A DNA stretch of 64,000 nucleotides from Papaver somniferum (lineage: Eukaryota; Streptophyta; Magnoliopsida; Ranunculales; Papaveraceae), in assembly GCF_003573695.1 (NCBI RefSeq), contig NC_039362.1, positions 195,420,827-195,484,826 of the forward strand, given 5' to 3'. Under the pieces are notes generated by a model. It worked only from the letters and a program-made list of their open reading frames with translations, was not told the origin of the DNA and did no database searches. The first letter of the stretch is position 1. Each line of letters starts with the position of its first letter. A program made the translations under genes and the position numbers. Positions 9,472 to 21,786 of the stretch are shown here, one piece after another.

Positions 9472-12017
9472 CTAAAAAACAAAAGTTACAGGTTTGATAT
9501 GTAATAGGGATTCTTCATTCGATGTCTGTTTTTCCTTGTGGTAGTTTCTACTGAATCTTCCTTTGATTGCTTGGATGTAGAGAGTGTTGAAGTGCTCCAC
9601 GATTTCATTTGTTTCAGCATGTATTTCTATGTTCATGTGCTGCTTTTCCTCTGCCCAATGAAAGGCTAAGTCTGCTCCTCCTGTGGCTCCTTCTGCTCCC
9701 CATTGTCCTATGTGTCCTCTGCTATCAACATAGTTGCCTGCAAAATCAGTGATAGTTAGTGCAGAGAAAAACTGATAAGTGTTGGGATCCTGAATATTAC
9801 AGATTTTGATTAAGAAACCAAAGCTCTGCTTGTGTTGTTGGACCCCAACAATAGTTCCAGGAGTAGCTATATGAGATTCATTCTCAATGATATTCCCCTG
9901 AGTATTCAAGGCATGGCAATGTAACTTGTGAATTTTGTTATGATGACAGAGATGTTGTTGAATGCTGAGAGTAGTATTCTTAGCATTAGGAGAGATGTTT
10001 TGGAAAACTAGATCACATCTAGCCTTCCAAATGAACCAACAAGTGGTAGCATAGATGCAGACATTATGACTGATGTTCGCATTGTGAAACCAGTCATTAA
10101 ACCAGTCCATGAAAACCGTATGCTGATCAAATAAGCCATGATTTCCACCTAACATTTGCTGCCAGACTTCAGTGGCGGCAGGGAAGTTGAGGAACATGTG
10201 TGTCATAGATTCCTCCCCACTATTGCATAATTTGAATATGGGATCAATATAGTGGAAAATGCTTGCAGTTTTGGCATTTGTTGGCAGAATTTCATGAGCA
10301 CATTTCCAAAGGAAAATTTTGACATATGGTGCCACTTCCAAGTTCCATATAGCTCTCCAGTCTCTTGTTGTTTGATCATTTCTATAGAGATTCTCTATTT
10401 TGGCTTTGTATAAAGGTTTAACAGAGAATTTTCCTGTGTTGTTGAGTTTCCAGTGAATACTTTCTTCTTCTCTGGGGTGAATATCAAGATTAGTGATAAC
10501 TTGAGCAGTGTCAGAGCTAAAGATTTGCTGAATGAGATGAATATTCCATTCCCTTTGATCTGTCATTAGGTGAGCTAACAGTTGGATACCATTGGGGCAG
10601 TTAACAGGTTTGATGAGTTTGTCAGTTGAAGAAGGTATCCAAAATTCCTCCCAAATTTTTATTGTATTTTCATTTACTATTCTCCATTCACAGTGTTGCT
10701 GAATGTTCTGAATACCCTCTAAAACCCCTTTCCATATCCAGGAGTCTCCATCTTTAGCTTGGTGTTCATGCTGAGAACATTTCTTCCCAATAAATATTTG
10801 GCATCCATCAGCTGGTACCAAAGAGAATCCTTGTCCTGCTCCAATCTCCATCCTATTTTTGTTATCATGGCACGGTTCAAAAGCTCCATATTCATAAAAC
10901 CTAATCTACCAAGCTCCTTAGGTTTGCAAATGGCTGTCCAGGCTTTTGGGTAGTAGCCTGTGGGGTTTTCCAGGTTCTTTCCCCAGAAGAAATATCTTTG
11001 CAGTTTGTTCATATCTTGACAGGTTTGCTTTGGGATTCTGCAACAATTCATTTGATAGATGCTCGCTCTGGAGGTGACAGATTTTATTATAACTGCTCTT
11101 CCAGCTGGGTTCAGTGGGGAATTCTTCCAGCTAGACAGGTTTCTCTTCATCTTATCCACTCCTGGTTTGAAAGATTGGATCTTGATTCTATGGGTAAATA
11201 AAGGAGAGTCTAGATACTTGTCATTTGTAGGTAGAATTTGAACTCCAAGAAGCTTGCAGATAATAGGCATATGAGCTGGATCAGTGTCCTTGCTGAAAAA
11301 GACTCCTGATTTGCTGAAGTTGATGAGTTGGCCAGAAGTATCTCCAAAAATGTTGAGGATATCCTTGAGATTTTGTGCTTCAATAGTGTTTGCCTTACAG
11401 AAAACCATACAATCATCAACAAAGAGGAGATGATTTATGGATGGGGCATTTCTACAAATTTCTACTCCAGAGATGAGACCCAACTCTTCATCATGAGATA
11501 AGGTTCTAGATAGAGCCTCCATGCAGAAAAGAAACAGGTAAGGAGACGGGGGGTCTCCTTGCCTGAGTCCTCTAGTAGGGTTGAAGAATTTGTCAAGGGA
11601 GCCATTTAGAAGGACAACAGTGGAGGTAGTGGATATGCATTGCATAATCTTGTTGCTCCATTCAGAGTTGAAGCCAATTTTGACCATAATTGTATGCAGA
11701 AACTTCCAGTCCACTCTGTCAAAAGCTTTAGCCATATCAATCTTGATCCCCATACTTCCTTTGTTGCCTTTAATACCTCTTCTGGTTCTCATGTGGTGAA
11801 TAATTTCATGGGAAATGGCTATATTATCAGCTATTTGTCTTCCTGGTATGAAAGCAGATTGGTAGGGAGATATGATTTTGTTGAGGTATGGTTTCATTCT
11901 CTGGGCTAGAAGTTTGGATATGATTTTATAAGTGGTGTTTACAAAGGCTAATGGGTCTAAGATGGCTGGACTAGTAGGGTTATCAATTTTGGGTATCAAG
12001 GATATGAATTTTTTGCT
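9472..12017 (-). mobile_element. L1-type LINE, 5'-truncated, reverse transcriptase and zf-RVT/RNase H-like region
   Basis: Reading down from 12017, the minus strand encodes a non-LTR reverse transcriptase: SLIPKIDNPTSP, YKIISKLLAQRM, SAFIPGRQIADNIA, KIDMAKAFDRVDW with a catalytic Asp, RGLRQGDPPSPYLFLF and the active-site box FVDD in place of the usual FADD. The frame then shifts between about 10770 and 10740 (the overlapping frames carry the same KDGDSWIWKG region). It continues through a zf-RVT domain (WNLEVAPYVKIFLWKCAHEILPT) to a degenerate RNase H-like C-terminus ending at 9472. No endonuclease domain precedes the RT, so the copy is 5'-truncated, as usual for target-primed insertions. Confidence 0.9.
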
Positions 12018-12096
12018 TAATGTCAAACAAAAAGCAACCACTTAGCTTGTCTTAGTTCTTTTATAATGTCAAACAAAAAGCAACCACTTAGCTTCC
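12018..12096. repeat. Direct duplication of ~31 bp at the LINE 5' boundary
   Basis: AATGTCAAACAAAAAGCAAC is present at about 12016-12046 and again at 12066-12096 with the same continuation (CACTTAGCTT), separated by 20 bases. TTTTTGCTTAATG also occurs on both sides. This looks like a local slippage or an insertion-associated duplication. Confidence 0.7.
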
Positions 12097-12249
12097 TCTC
12101 TTTTTGCTTAATGAATTTTTCTGTTACTGGTTCTTTCTGGACCCGATTGAACCACCTAGTATTTATGTATTTATTTTTGGACCAAACCTGTCAGTTTCGA
12201 CATGTCAATCTGGATTTAAAACCGAATCATGGGCAACCTAACTAGTTTC

Positions 12250-12512
12250 CACATCATAAAAATAGAACTAGGAAAAGTCCAAGAACTGCTTTCATAAAAT
12301 TCAACCAGACAAACTCTATTTATCACTATGAGTTTAGAATTGTATCTTTTGAACTTACTGATGCCCACTGTAGGCCAGATTCCAACAAGAAGTCTAGAAC
12401 AAGTCTAAGAACTGGTTTCATAAAATTCAACCGGGTAATCCAAAACCATCATCTAGAACTCTATTTGTCACTACTAGTTCAGGATTGTGACTTTTGAACT
12501 TACTAATGCCCA
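12250..12512. repeat. Diverged tandem duplication, ~130 bp unit
   Basis: Blocks in the same order occur twice: AGTC(C/T)AAGAACTG, TTTCATAAAATTCAACC, CTCTATTT(A/G)TCACTA, TTTTGAACTTACT(G/A)ATGCCCAC. The copies span about 12262-12370 and 12398-12512. Confidence 0.7.
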
Positions 12513-12661
12513 CGGACTTTCGGGGTTTTAAGATCATTTATCTTTCAGTTTAGTGTTGTTTATTATGATATCTTGAAGACCACTACTTACATCAAACACT
12601 TCCTACACTGAGACCAAGTTTATGACAAGATTTTTTCCATGCATGCTTGGCATCAACCTAT

Positions 12662-12845
12662 TAGTAACCAAACATTCCCTTAGAAGTCGTACTTTACAAC
12701 TATTTTGACTACGTGTTTCCTTGTGATTGGGTTGGCAGGTCACACTTTCAGTCTTGTATGTAAGCCCTATTATGTATAACTAGTGTGTCTGTATCTTCCT
12801 TATGTGTTAAGCAAAATGTATTTTTTATTTCCTGAATCATTCTTC
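12662..12845 (+). repeat. 5' LTR of the old copia element
   Basis: Shares TAGTAACC, ACATTCCCTTA, AAGTCGTACT, AGGTCACACTTTCAGTCTTG and TCTATGT/TCTGTAT blocks with 21317-21495. It is followed near 12851 by CGATATAAGAGC, a degenerate form of the copia primer-binding site. Confidence 0.75.
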
Positions 12846-13454
12846 TACGATATAAGAGCAATCTGATCCATACATTTTATTTATTTTTTCTAAGATTCAA
12901 TTTTCTACAACCAGTTCTTATTCAATGGAAATCCTACTTCCCACTTAATTTCTAATATTCCTCTTCATCAACTCAAATAAACAGAAGACAATTTTCACCT
13001 GGAAATCGTTAATGCTCCCTGTCATTCGAAAACTCAAACTGGTGAGATACCGGGATGGATCATATCCCTATCCAGTTTAATACACTAGTATCAGAAATCA
13101 AACTAATGAATTCAAAAATCCTGAATACAGTGATTGAGTTGATGAAGATACGACAATTCTCACATGAATACAATCGACAATCTCTACTTTGCTAATTCCT
13201 TATTCGCCAGGCTATCTACTTCTCATCATTTGTCGTCAAGTATTTATCAAATATTTGCTCGTTCTTCTTCACCACATTCAATTCAATTATCCACTTAGTT
13301 ATTGTCAATCGAACAATGTGATAAGTTTATTCCTACTTAGATTAATGAAATAAGATCCTTAACTGATCAATTAGTTGGTGCTGGTGAGATAATTTCAGAT
13401 AATGAACCAGTTGTTGTTACCTTATCTGCATTAAACTCTGATTACTTTTTCCTT

Positions 13455-14040
13455 TTGCTACTTCTTCGAGGACAACAAATCCTCCGGTATCTAGTATTAA
13501 ATTATATAATTTGTTACTCAAAGGAAGTTGTTATTAAAGAGAGAAACCAAAATCTTCTTACTAAATCTAATAATCGAGCCTTCACTGACCAGATGAGTAA
13601 CTTTAGATCAAATGGTAGAAGCGATGGTAGGAATTTCAATCATTTTAGAGATGGTGGCCTCTATGGTGGATGTTTCAGTTATGGTAGAGGTTTTAGTAAT
13701 AACACTTATCCTTCTCAAGGAAGCAGGGGTACTCTGGTTATCCTATTTCTGGTAGAAGTTACACCAACTTTCAACCACAGTATGGTAGAGGTTCTCAGAT
13801 ATGTCATAAAATTGGCCACTATGCAGATGAGTGTTGAAATCGTATGATCATCTCTTATCAAGGCGGAGAACCACCAAGAAACCTCCTAGCTATGCTTGCC
13901 TTTGTCAATATTTTTGAGAATCCATGGTCTACGGATTCTGGTGCCAATCAACGCTTAACATCTTATGTTGCTAACTTTGATGGGACGATGGGACTACTTC
14001 CTCCTTATGCTGGAATGCTCACATAGTCACTGCTGGTGGA
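13455..14040 (+). pseudogene. Old copia gag/protease remnant
   Basis: Contains a Gly/Arg/Asn-rich gag tail (RSNGRSDGRNFNHF..GGLYGG), a damaged zinc knuckle (CHKIGHYADEC followed by a stop at 13841) and, in a shifted frame, the protease motif WSTDSGANQRLTSYVANFD. The D-S-G active triplet is visible, but the frame is broken on both sides. The young nested copia begins at 14088, just downstream of this protease segment. Confidence 0.82.
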
Positions 14041-14082
14041 GAAACTATGCCTATTCTTAGCCATGGCGTATCTACTATTTCC

Positions 14083-14087
14083 CATAA
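14083..14087. repeat. Target-site duplication, left copy (CATAA)
   Basis: CATAA directly precedes the left LTR of the nested element and is repeated exactly at 19191-19195 after its right LTR. This is a perfect 5-bp duplication, as expected for a copia integrase. Confidence 0.93.
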
Positions 14088-14345
14088 TGACAAAACTTTG
14101 GTAATTCTTTTCTTAATTTTATTCATGATACTTTCATAGATATTTATACATTACGGTTTTCAAAACTTACCTAAGACACTGATTTGAGACTTTCCTTATA
14201 AGTCTCACAATCATGACTTACATAAACAATCCTTTCCTAATATATACCACTTACTTTATCAGTCTCAAGTTCGTGACTGATATGGACAATACTTTCCATA
14301 GACTGACCACTACGGTCTTGGAAAGTATTACCACTTTCCTTAATA
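14088..14345 (-). repeat. 3' LTR of the nested young copia element
   Basis: 258 bp, identical to 18933-19190 except about one base (ACTTACTTTATC versus ACTTACCTTATC). On the element strand it begins TATTAAGG, where TG is usual, and ends in TTTTGTCA. Confidence 0.95.
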
Positions 14346-14356
14346 CCCCCCCTCAA
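14346..14356 (-). other. Polypurine tract of the nested copia element
   Basis: On the minus strand TTGAGGGGGGG lies directly before the 3' LTR. Confidence 0.85.
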
Positions 14357-17300
14357 GACGGAGCATGCAGGTCACAAATGCACATCTTGGACAAAAGACC
14401 TTGAAACTGAACTCGGCCTAATGCTTTGGTGAAGATATCCGCCAACTGTATCCCTGTGGGCGTATACGAGGGAGAAATAATTTTCTGTACTATCGCATCC
14501 CTGATGATATGACAATCCACTTCTATATGTTTAGTTCTTTCGTGAAATACGGGATTCTGAGCAATATACAATGCCGACTGACTATCACAAAGAAGACTCA
14601 TTCCCTGTGTATGACGAATTCCCAAATCACCTAGTAATTGCTTCAACCACTTCAATTCACAAGTAGCTGCAGCCATAGATCTGTATTCTGCTTCAGCTGA
14701 ACTCCGAGAAACTGTGTACTGCTTTTTAGTCTTCCAAGACACTGGTGAATCTCCAAGAAGCACAAACCATCCTGTCAACGATCGTCTAGTCAAAGGACAG
14801 CTTGCCCAATCTGAATCACACCATCCTTTCAAACTTAAACTACTATCAGAGCGCAACAAAATTCCTTGCCCAGGTTTCTTTTTCAAATATCTAACTACCC
14901 GAAGTGCAGCTTCCCAATGTTCTTGTCTTGGATGCTGCATAAACTGTGACAAAATATGCACAGAATAAGCTAGATCCGGTCTAGTCACAGCCAGATAAAT
15001 CAATCTTCCGATCAATCGTCGATACCTTTCTGCATCACTCAACAACGGCCCTGTTGCTAAAGCCAAACGATGATTAGTTTCCATTGGAAACTCTGCTGGT
15101 TTTGCTCCTAATAACCCCGTCTCCATAATAATGTCTAATGCATATTTCCGCTGACAAACATAAATGCCTGGTTTACTGCGAGCTATCTCCAAGCCCAGAA
15201 AATATTTTAATTTTCCCAAATCTTTCATCTTGAAACACTGTCCCAAGTATGTTTTAAATTTATTTAGCTCCACTATATTATCTCATGCAACAATCAAATC
15301 ATCCACATACACCAAAACATTAAGTTGCACCTTTCCTTTTATCATAGTGAAGAGAGAATAGTCTGAATAAGATTGCCGAAAACCATAATTCTTCAAAGCT
15401 GTTGATAGTTTCGCAAACCAACAACATGGAGCCTGTTTCAAACCATACAATGATTTCTTCATTCTACATACCATATTAGGATTGCCTTTCGCAAATCCAG
15501 GTGGTATTTTCATATACACCTCTTCCTCCAAATCTCCATGTAGAAACGCATTGTGTACATCCATCTGATGTACTTCCCAATTTTTAACAGCTGCAACAGC
15601 TAGAAAAGTGCGCACTGTTGTCATTTTTGCTACCGGTGCGAAGGTCTCTTTGTAGTCTAAGCCTTCCACCTGATGATTTCCAAAGATCACCAATCTTGCT
15701 TTTAAGCGAACCAAATTCCCATTTTCATCATACTTCTCTGTATATATCCATTTACTTCCTAGTGCTCTCTTGCCCTCCGGCAATTCTTGCAAAACCCAGG
15801 TATCTTGTTCTTCTAGTGCTCGTATTTCTTCTTCCATTGATTTCCGCCATCCCGGATGTCTCATTGCTTCTTTAAAATTGCGAGGTGCTGAACTCGCAGT
15901 TATAGCTGCAAGAAATTTCTTATATGGTGTAGAAAATTTTTCACAACTAACATAATATGTCAAAGGATACGACGTACCTGAGGAGGATGATTGTGATGTA
16001 TGAAGATGAGATGGACCATTTTCTCTAGTGGTGTGCGTCACAAAACCCTTAAGCCTACTCGATGGAATTTTCATACGCTTTGATTTACCCATATCACCTT
16101 CTACGGCAACACTATTACCCGGACTGACTGCTTCAGCAGATCTCTCTTGGACTGCTACACGTTCTTCTTCCTTCGCAGTCATATCTTGAACTATTTCACC
16201 ATCTCCGTTTGTCGCAGTTGCATCAGGTATGCCTACAGCGTCTCCTGCTGTTGCTGTTATGCCTACAACGTCTCCTGCTGTTGCTGTTACGCTTGGTACT
16301 GCCACACTCTCACTTGCTGTCGCTGTTGCTGTTACCTCTTCATCATCGCTCCAGTCAAACGCTGGATTCAACTGAGCAGTCTCAGCTGATACACCAATCC
16401 CCTCGGTCTCAATATAATGACCAGGCTGATCACTCTCGGTGCGAGTTGCAACTGTTGGCTGCTGCACCACAGACGTTGCATTCTTATATGGGAAACTATT
16501 CTCATAAAACTGGACATCTCTTGACACTAAGAATTTTCTTTCATCCAAGTCATATACTTGCCATGCCTTTTTACCAAATGGATATCCAAGAAAAACACAC
16601 CGCCTTCCTCTACTTGCAAATTTATCCCCTTTGTTATTTTGATCATGCACATAACACAGGCATCCAAACACTTTCAACTGATTATACGGAGGTTGCTTTC
16701 CAAACAATATTTCATACGGCGTTTTATTTTCCAGAATAGGTGTAGGAGTACGATTAATCAAATACGCAGCTGTCAATGCGCATTCTCCCCAAAACCGTAT
16801 TGGCAAGTTGGCTTGAAATCTCAAAGCCCTTGCCACATTCAATATATGTTGATGCTTTCTCTCCACTCTTCCATTTTGTTGCGGAGTGCCTACACACGAT
16901 GTTTCAAAAACTATCCCATTAGTCTTAAAATATCCACGCAATGAATTAAACTCAGTACCATTATCACTTCTAACAATTTTGATATCTTTATCAAATTGTC
17001 GTTTCACAAGAGCTATGAAATCAAGAAACGTTCGTTCAACTGCAGTTTTATTTTGAAGCAAATGAATCCACACACCTCTTGAAAAATCATCTACTATTGT
17101 TAAAAAATACTGTGCTCCACAAGACGATGTAGCCCTATAAGGACCCCATAGATCTATATGAATCAATTCAAAAATACAACTGGCTTTACTTAGACTACTA
17201 GCAAAACTACTTCTATGTTGTTTCGCTCTTGGGCAAATATCACAAACTTCATTATGCTTCTTCAATCTACTCACACCCGGCAATCTTTGCAATACTTTTT

Positions 17301-18912
17301 CTGATGGATGTCCCATTCGTCGATGCCACAGCTCGTATGATGCTCCACTGACTGCCATAACTTCAACTTGAGGCACAACACAGAAAATGTATAGTCCACC
17401 TTGTCGTTCACCCATTCCAATCACCTTCCTCGTCAACCGGTCATGTATAAGACATAAACTGTTAGTACATTGTACCGTACATACTAATTCATCAATAAGT
17501 TGTGTGACAGAAATTAGGTTACAGGTTATTTGAGGCACATAGAGCACATTATCAAGTCTCAAACCGCCCTGCAGAATAATAGTCCCTATTTTCTCAGATT
17601 GTGCATATTTCCCATCTGGGAGTCCAACAGTACACTTCACAATATCTTTCACATCAATCATGTCATCTCTTCTACACGTGACATGATTTGTAGCTCCCGT
17701 GTCAATAATCCAATTCGGTTTAGTTTGCTTACCTTGCAGTTGGGACGTATTTTTCTTTGCATTCAAAAACTCAAGCACCTGTCTAAGCTGTGTTGCGGTT
17801 ACTCCCATCAAATCTGAGCCGTCTGAGGAATATGTGTTATTTGACTGCTTTGTCTCTGATATATTTAGATTATGTGCTCGAACCTGATTTCCCGTTCCTT
17901 GTCCTCTACCTCCTCTTCCATTCACAAAACCACCACGTCCTCTACCACCAGTTCTTCCACCTCTACCATATCCTCTTCCACTTCTCGGTTTATCTCCCCA
18001 CCATTCAGGGTATCCAATAAGCTGAAAACAACCTTCATCTGAGTGTCCTTGTCTCCTACAGTGCTTGCAATATTTATTTGGATCATAAGTGTTATTGAGA
18101 GGACGTTGATCAGATTGTACCTTGAACGCCATCACATTGTCATGAACTTCCGGTGTGGCGGCTACATCTCCTTTCCTAAGACGTTCCGAGTTTATCATTG
18201 TTTGATATGCTACATCTATTGAAGGCAGTGGATCTCTTGCCAACAATTGTTCACGCAAGGAACCATAGACAGCATCTAGTCCAATTAAGAAATAATGTAA
18301 TAAATCTTCTTCTCTCAAAGTACTAACCTGTGTTGCAATATCACATTCGCACTTGCCACACTTACACGTTGGTACCTTCATATATGTGATCATCTCATCC
18401 CATATCTTATTCAATCTTCCAAAATAAGCAACCACACTTTCTGTTTGCTTTTGTTTACATTCACTTAAAGATGTCTTCAGCTGGCATGTCCGTGTTCCAC
18501 TTACAACACAAAACCGTCTCTTCAAGTGGTTCCATAACAAGTTGGCATCATCAAAGTCTCCCAAACTGGATCTAAGTGACGGCTCCAATATGTTGCTGAT
18601 CCAAGAAACAAGCATCGACTGAATTGCCACCCATTCTTCCAACTGTTCACTTTCTTTCGGTTCTTTGATTGTTCCATCAATGAAACCAAACTTCCTCTTA
18701 GCTATTAATGATCTTCTTATGGCTCTAGCCCATTCATCATAGTTATGTCCTTTTAGAACAACCGGTGTGATAATTATACCTGGACCATCACTTGATCCTA
18801 GATGATATACTGGATTCTTCTTTTGCGTATCATATTCTATATTCTTGTCTTTGTTTGATTCTCCATCACCACCCATTCTTCTTTTCTTTTTTTTTCTTTT
18901 TTTCTTTTTCAA
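14353..18912 (-). pseudogene. Copia gag-pol polyprotein, one in-frame TGA short of intact
   Basis: 1209 codons from the start at 18912 to TGA 15283-15285, then 306 more in the same frame to 14353. In order: Lys/Arg-rich N-terminus; gag ([20 protein letters not shown]); zinc knuckle [14 protein letters not shown]; Arg/Gly-rich spacer; protease [11 protein letters not shown]; integrase HHCC ([15 protein letters not shown]) and core with Asp in IDLWGPY, Asp in VRSDNGTEF and Glu in [11 protein letters not shown] with [30 protein letters not shown] and YVDDLIVA. The TGA follows YVDDLIVA; the next residues DNIVELNKFKTYL resume the frame, so it is probably a single substitution. RNase H (SSAEAEYRSMA, CDSQSALYIAQNP) and ADIFTKALGR close the frame. 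Proteins would mobilise the element through an RNA intermediate. All catalytic residues I can identify are kept. Confidence 0.95.
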
Positions 18913-18916
18913 TCAA

Positions 18917-18932
18917 CTGGCTCGTGATGCCA
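18917..18932 (-). promoter_or_regulatory. Primer-binding site of the nested copia element
   Basis: TGGCATCACGAGCCAG on the minus strand starts right after the 5' LTR ends and resembles the plant copia site TGGTATCAGAGC with extra bases. Confidence 0.7.
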
Positions 18933-19190
18933 TGACAAAACTTTGGTAATTCTTTTCTTAATTTTATTCATGATACTTTCATAGATATTTATACATTACG
19001 GTTTTCAAAACTTACCTAAGACACTGATTTGAGACTTTCCTTATAAGTCTCACAATCATGACTTACATAAACAATCCTTTCCTAATATATACCACTTACC
19101 TTATCAGTCTCAAGTTCGTGACTGATATGGACAATACTTTCCATAGACTGACCACTACGGTCTTGGAAAGTATTACCACTTTCCTTAATA
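18933..19190 (-). repeat. 5' LTR of the nested young copia element
   Basis: 258-bp direct repeat of 14088-14345, one difference seen. Followed by the CATAA target duplication at 19191-19195. Confidence 0.95.
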
Positions 19191-19195
19191 CATAA

Positions 19196-21316
19196 CAAAC
19201 ACAAATCTTATCCGCATCACTATTGTGTCGAGGATCTCAAATCAGGGAGGATCTTTTTCCAGGGACCCAGTGACAATGACCTTTATACCTTCCCTAGTAA
19301 TTCAGCTACAACTCTTTCATCAGCGTCAACTCTTTCTTAAGTTAAAGCTTCCCCGCACGTGTGGCGTAAAAGATTGGCACATCCTTCATTTTCCTTTTGT
19401 AGAGTCTATAATGCTTGATACTGCTCAAAAAATACTAGTGTTATGTACTGCTTGTAAGTTAGGCAAGAGCCATAAACTACCATTTAGTATATCTAGTTAT
19501 ATGTCTACTTTATTTTTACAACCTCTTCGTATTGATGTTTTGGGCCCTATTCCCGTCACTTCAGTAACTGGGTTTATGTTTTATGTGAACATCATTAATG
19601 ACTTCTCTAAGTTTCGTTGGGTTTTCAACTGGCTACTAAGTCTGACTTCAAGTCTATTTTTATTAACTTCAAATTGTTTGTTAAGAATCTGTTGTCCTGC
19701 ATAATAAAAACTATTAGAACTGAAGGAGGTGTTGAATTGAAAACAATGAATTAATATCATTTTCTCTCCACTTTTGGCAAAATGGTGTTGTGAAATCGAA
19801 GGGTAGACACCTCTTAGATGTTACTAGAACTTTTGTAATACAGGCCTTCATATCTCCTTTTGGTATGAAGTCCTAAGCACCGCAAACTACACTATTAAAA
19901 GTTTTGGCTATTTATGCTTCCCATGGCAAAACCTATTTTTTTCTTATCTCCTTTCGTGAAACTCTTTAATAAGCCACCGAATTACTCCTTCCTCAAAAGT
20001 TTTGGCTATTTATGCTTCCCATGGCTTAAGCCCAACACATCAGCTAAACTGGATCCTAGAGGTGCTCCATGTATCTTTTAAGGCTACAGTTCTGCTCAAA
20101 AGGGTTACAGATGTTCCAACCCCTCCACTAGTTCTATCTGTTGCTATTAATTTTGAATGGCCTATCACACAACTTGATGAGAGTAATGCCTTTTTGCATG
20201 GAGATCCCAAGGAAATTGTCTACATGACTCAACCTCCCGACTATCAAGATACATCGAAACCAGGCCTGTAAATTATATAAATCTTTTGTAAACTAAACAA
20301 ATCCTCTTTATTGACTTAGCAAGCCCCTAAGTGCTTGGTATGAGAAATTGGTTGATGTTCAAGTTGCACTGAATTTCGAACGTTCTACTGCTCATTCTTC
20401 TTTATTATTCTAGGGGTTTGCTGCTAAAGTGACTAAAAACGTAGTCTATATTGATGATATTGTCATCACGTGAATGATCTAGGGGTTTGCTCATTCTTCC
20501 ATCAATCCACACTTATGTTCTATACTATTCTCTCTCAATCCAAATATGTTCTTGACTTACTTCAAAGAACCAACATTGTTAGATTGAAACCTTGCAGCTC
20601 ACCTTGCCCTGCCAATTTCAAATCGTCAGCCACGGATGATGATCCTTTAACAGATGTAACTACTTATAAATCTCTTATAGGTTCATCACAATACCTTGAT
20701 TGGACCAGGCCTGAGATCAATTTTGCTATAAACCAGATATGTCGGTTCATGCATGGTCATCTAACTGCAGCTAAGAGAGTTCTCAGGTATGGCTAGGGGA
20801 CCATAGGGCATGGTATGCACTTCAATAAAGGCTTCTCTACCCTACAAGGGTTCACTGGTGAAGACTAGGCAAGGCGTCCTGATGATAGAAGACCCACCCG
20901 TGCGTTCTGCGTATTTTTTGGTTCTTGGTCATCCAAAAAACAACCCATTGTGTCTCATTCCAGCCCTGAAGCAGGGTATCGCTAGGGTATCGCTCTCTTG
21001 GTTCCACTACGGCAAAGGCTTTATGGATTTGTCAAGTGGTTAAAGATCTTCATGTGCTTCTCCATCCATAGCCGGTGAAAACAAGACTGCCACCACACTA
21101 GCTTAAATATTTTTCTTTTGTTCCTAGCCGGACGAAACAATCGACTATTGATCATCACTTTATCCGAGAATTGGTTTAGTCTGAGCATCTTCCGGTGATC
21201 TACATATCTTCTCTTCATCAAGCTGCAGATCTTTTCATCTAGGTATTGCAAATCCTCATTTTGAGTTATTGAAGCACAAGCTTCGAGTCTTTTTCCCTCT
21301 TCCGCCAGCGGGAGGA
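19196..21316 (+). pseudogene. Old copia integrase, RT and RNase H remnants
   Basis: Separate frames keep copia blocks in order: integrase CTACKLGKSHKLPFS and LGPIPVTSVTGF..FSKFRWVF (19440-19640); RT ITQLDESNAFLHGDPKEIVYM (20160-20230); later SKYVLDLLQRTNIV..PANFKSS and TYKSLIGSSQYL..RPEINFAINQICRFMH (20540-20770); RNase H-like SSPEAGYR (~20960); and KQSTIDHHFIRELV near 21140. Every block is separated by stops or frameshifts, and the RT active-site box is poorly preserved. Polypurine-like CGGGAGGA at 21309-21316 precedes the right LTR. Confidence 0.82.
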
Positions 21317-21495
21317 TAGTAACCGAACATTCCCTTAAAAGTCGTACTCCACAAATGTTTTGTCTTTCCTAGTGATACGTGTGTGCAGGTCACACTTTCA
21401 GTCTTGTCTGTAGACGCTACTGGGTAGAACTAGTGCGTCTATGTCCTCTCTCTATGATAAGGAAAAAGTATCTTCTATTGCTCACGGCAACAGAA
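21317..21495 (+). repeat. 3' LTR of the old copia element
   Basis: Diverged copy of 12662-12845 (shared AGGTCACACTTTCAGTCTTG and flanking blocks). The right boundary is approximate. Confidence 0.72.
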
Positions 21496-21640
21496 AGGCA
21501 AGTTTAGTTGGTCAAATTGTAATTCACACATATGAAAAGGTCAAAAACTCATGAAATAGAAATATTTGCAAATAGGATCCAATGTAAGAGAGAAGTGCAT
21601 GCACAGAATTAACAGGAATTGACTAGAGGATTAAGTTCCC

Positions 21641-21780
21641 AATGTAATTCATCTATCTCCAACTCGGCCATGGTGGGCCAATGATATCATAGCTATCACG
21701 ATCATAAAGATTACCAATACATATTTTTAAATGTAATTCTTCCATCTCTAACTCGCCCTTCGTGGGCCCACGATATCATT
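21641..21780. repeat. Two ~50-bp direct repeats
   Basis: AATGTAATTC followed by TCCATCTCTAACTCG-like sequence and ending in a GTGGGCC..CGATATCAT block occurs at about 21641-21690 and 21732-21780. They sit just outside the DNA transposon that begins at ~21787. No further assignment. Confidence 0.6.
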
Positions 21781-21786
21781 AACTAA

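Larger units (their letters stand above)
14088..19190 (-). mobile_element. Young, nearly complete Ty1-copia retrotransposon nested in the old copia element
   Basis: 5103 bp with two 258-bp LTRs that differ at about one position, a perfect CATAA target duplication, a primer-binding site, a polypurine tract and a polyprotein reading through all copia domains. The only visible coding lesion is one in-frame TGA at 15283-15285. Element orientation is minus: the 5' LTR is at 18933-19190. Confidence 0.97.
12662..21495 (+). mobile_element. Old, decayed Ty1-copia element hosting a younger nested copia element
   Basis: Two diverged LTR copies (12662-12845 and 21317-21495) enclose gag/protease remnants (13455-14040) and integrase/RT/RNase H remnants (19196-21260), all on the plus strand and all riddled with stops. 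The internal region is interrupted at 14088-19190 by an unrelated minus-strand copia element. By eye the two LTR copies differ at roughly one base in four or five, so this insertion is far older than the nested one. Confidence 0.82.

Noticed and set aside
16147..16944. Plus-strand frames rich in Leu/Cys opposite the young copia polyprotein
   Set aside because: Antisense shadows of a strongly supported gag-pol frame.
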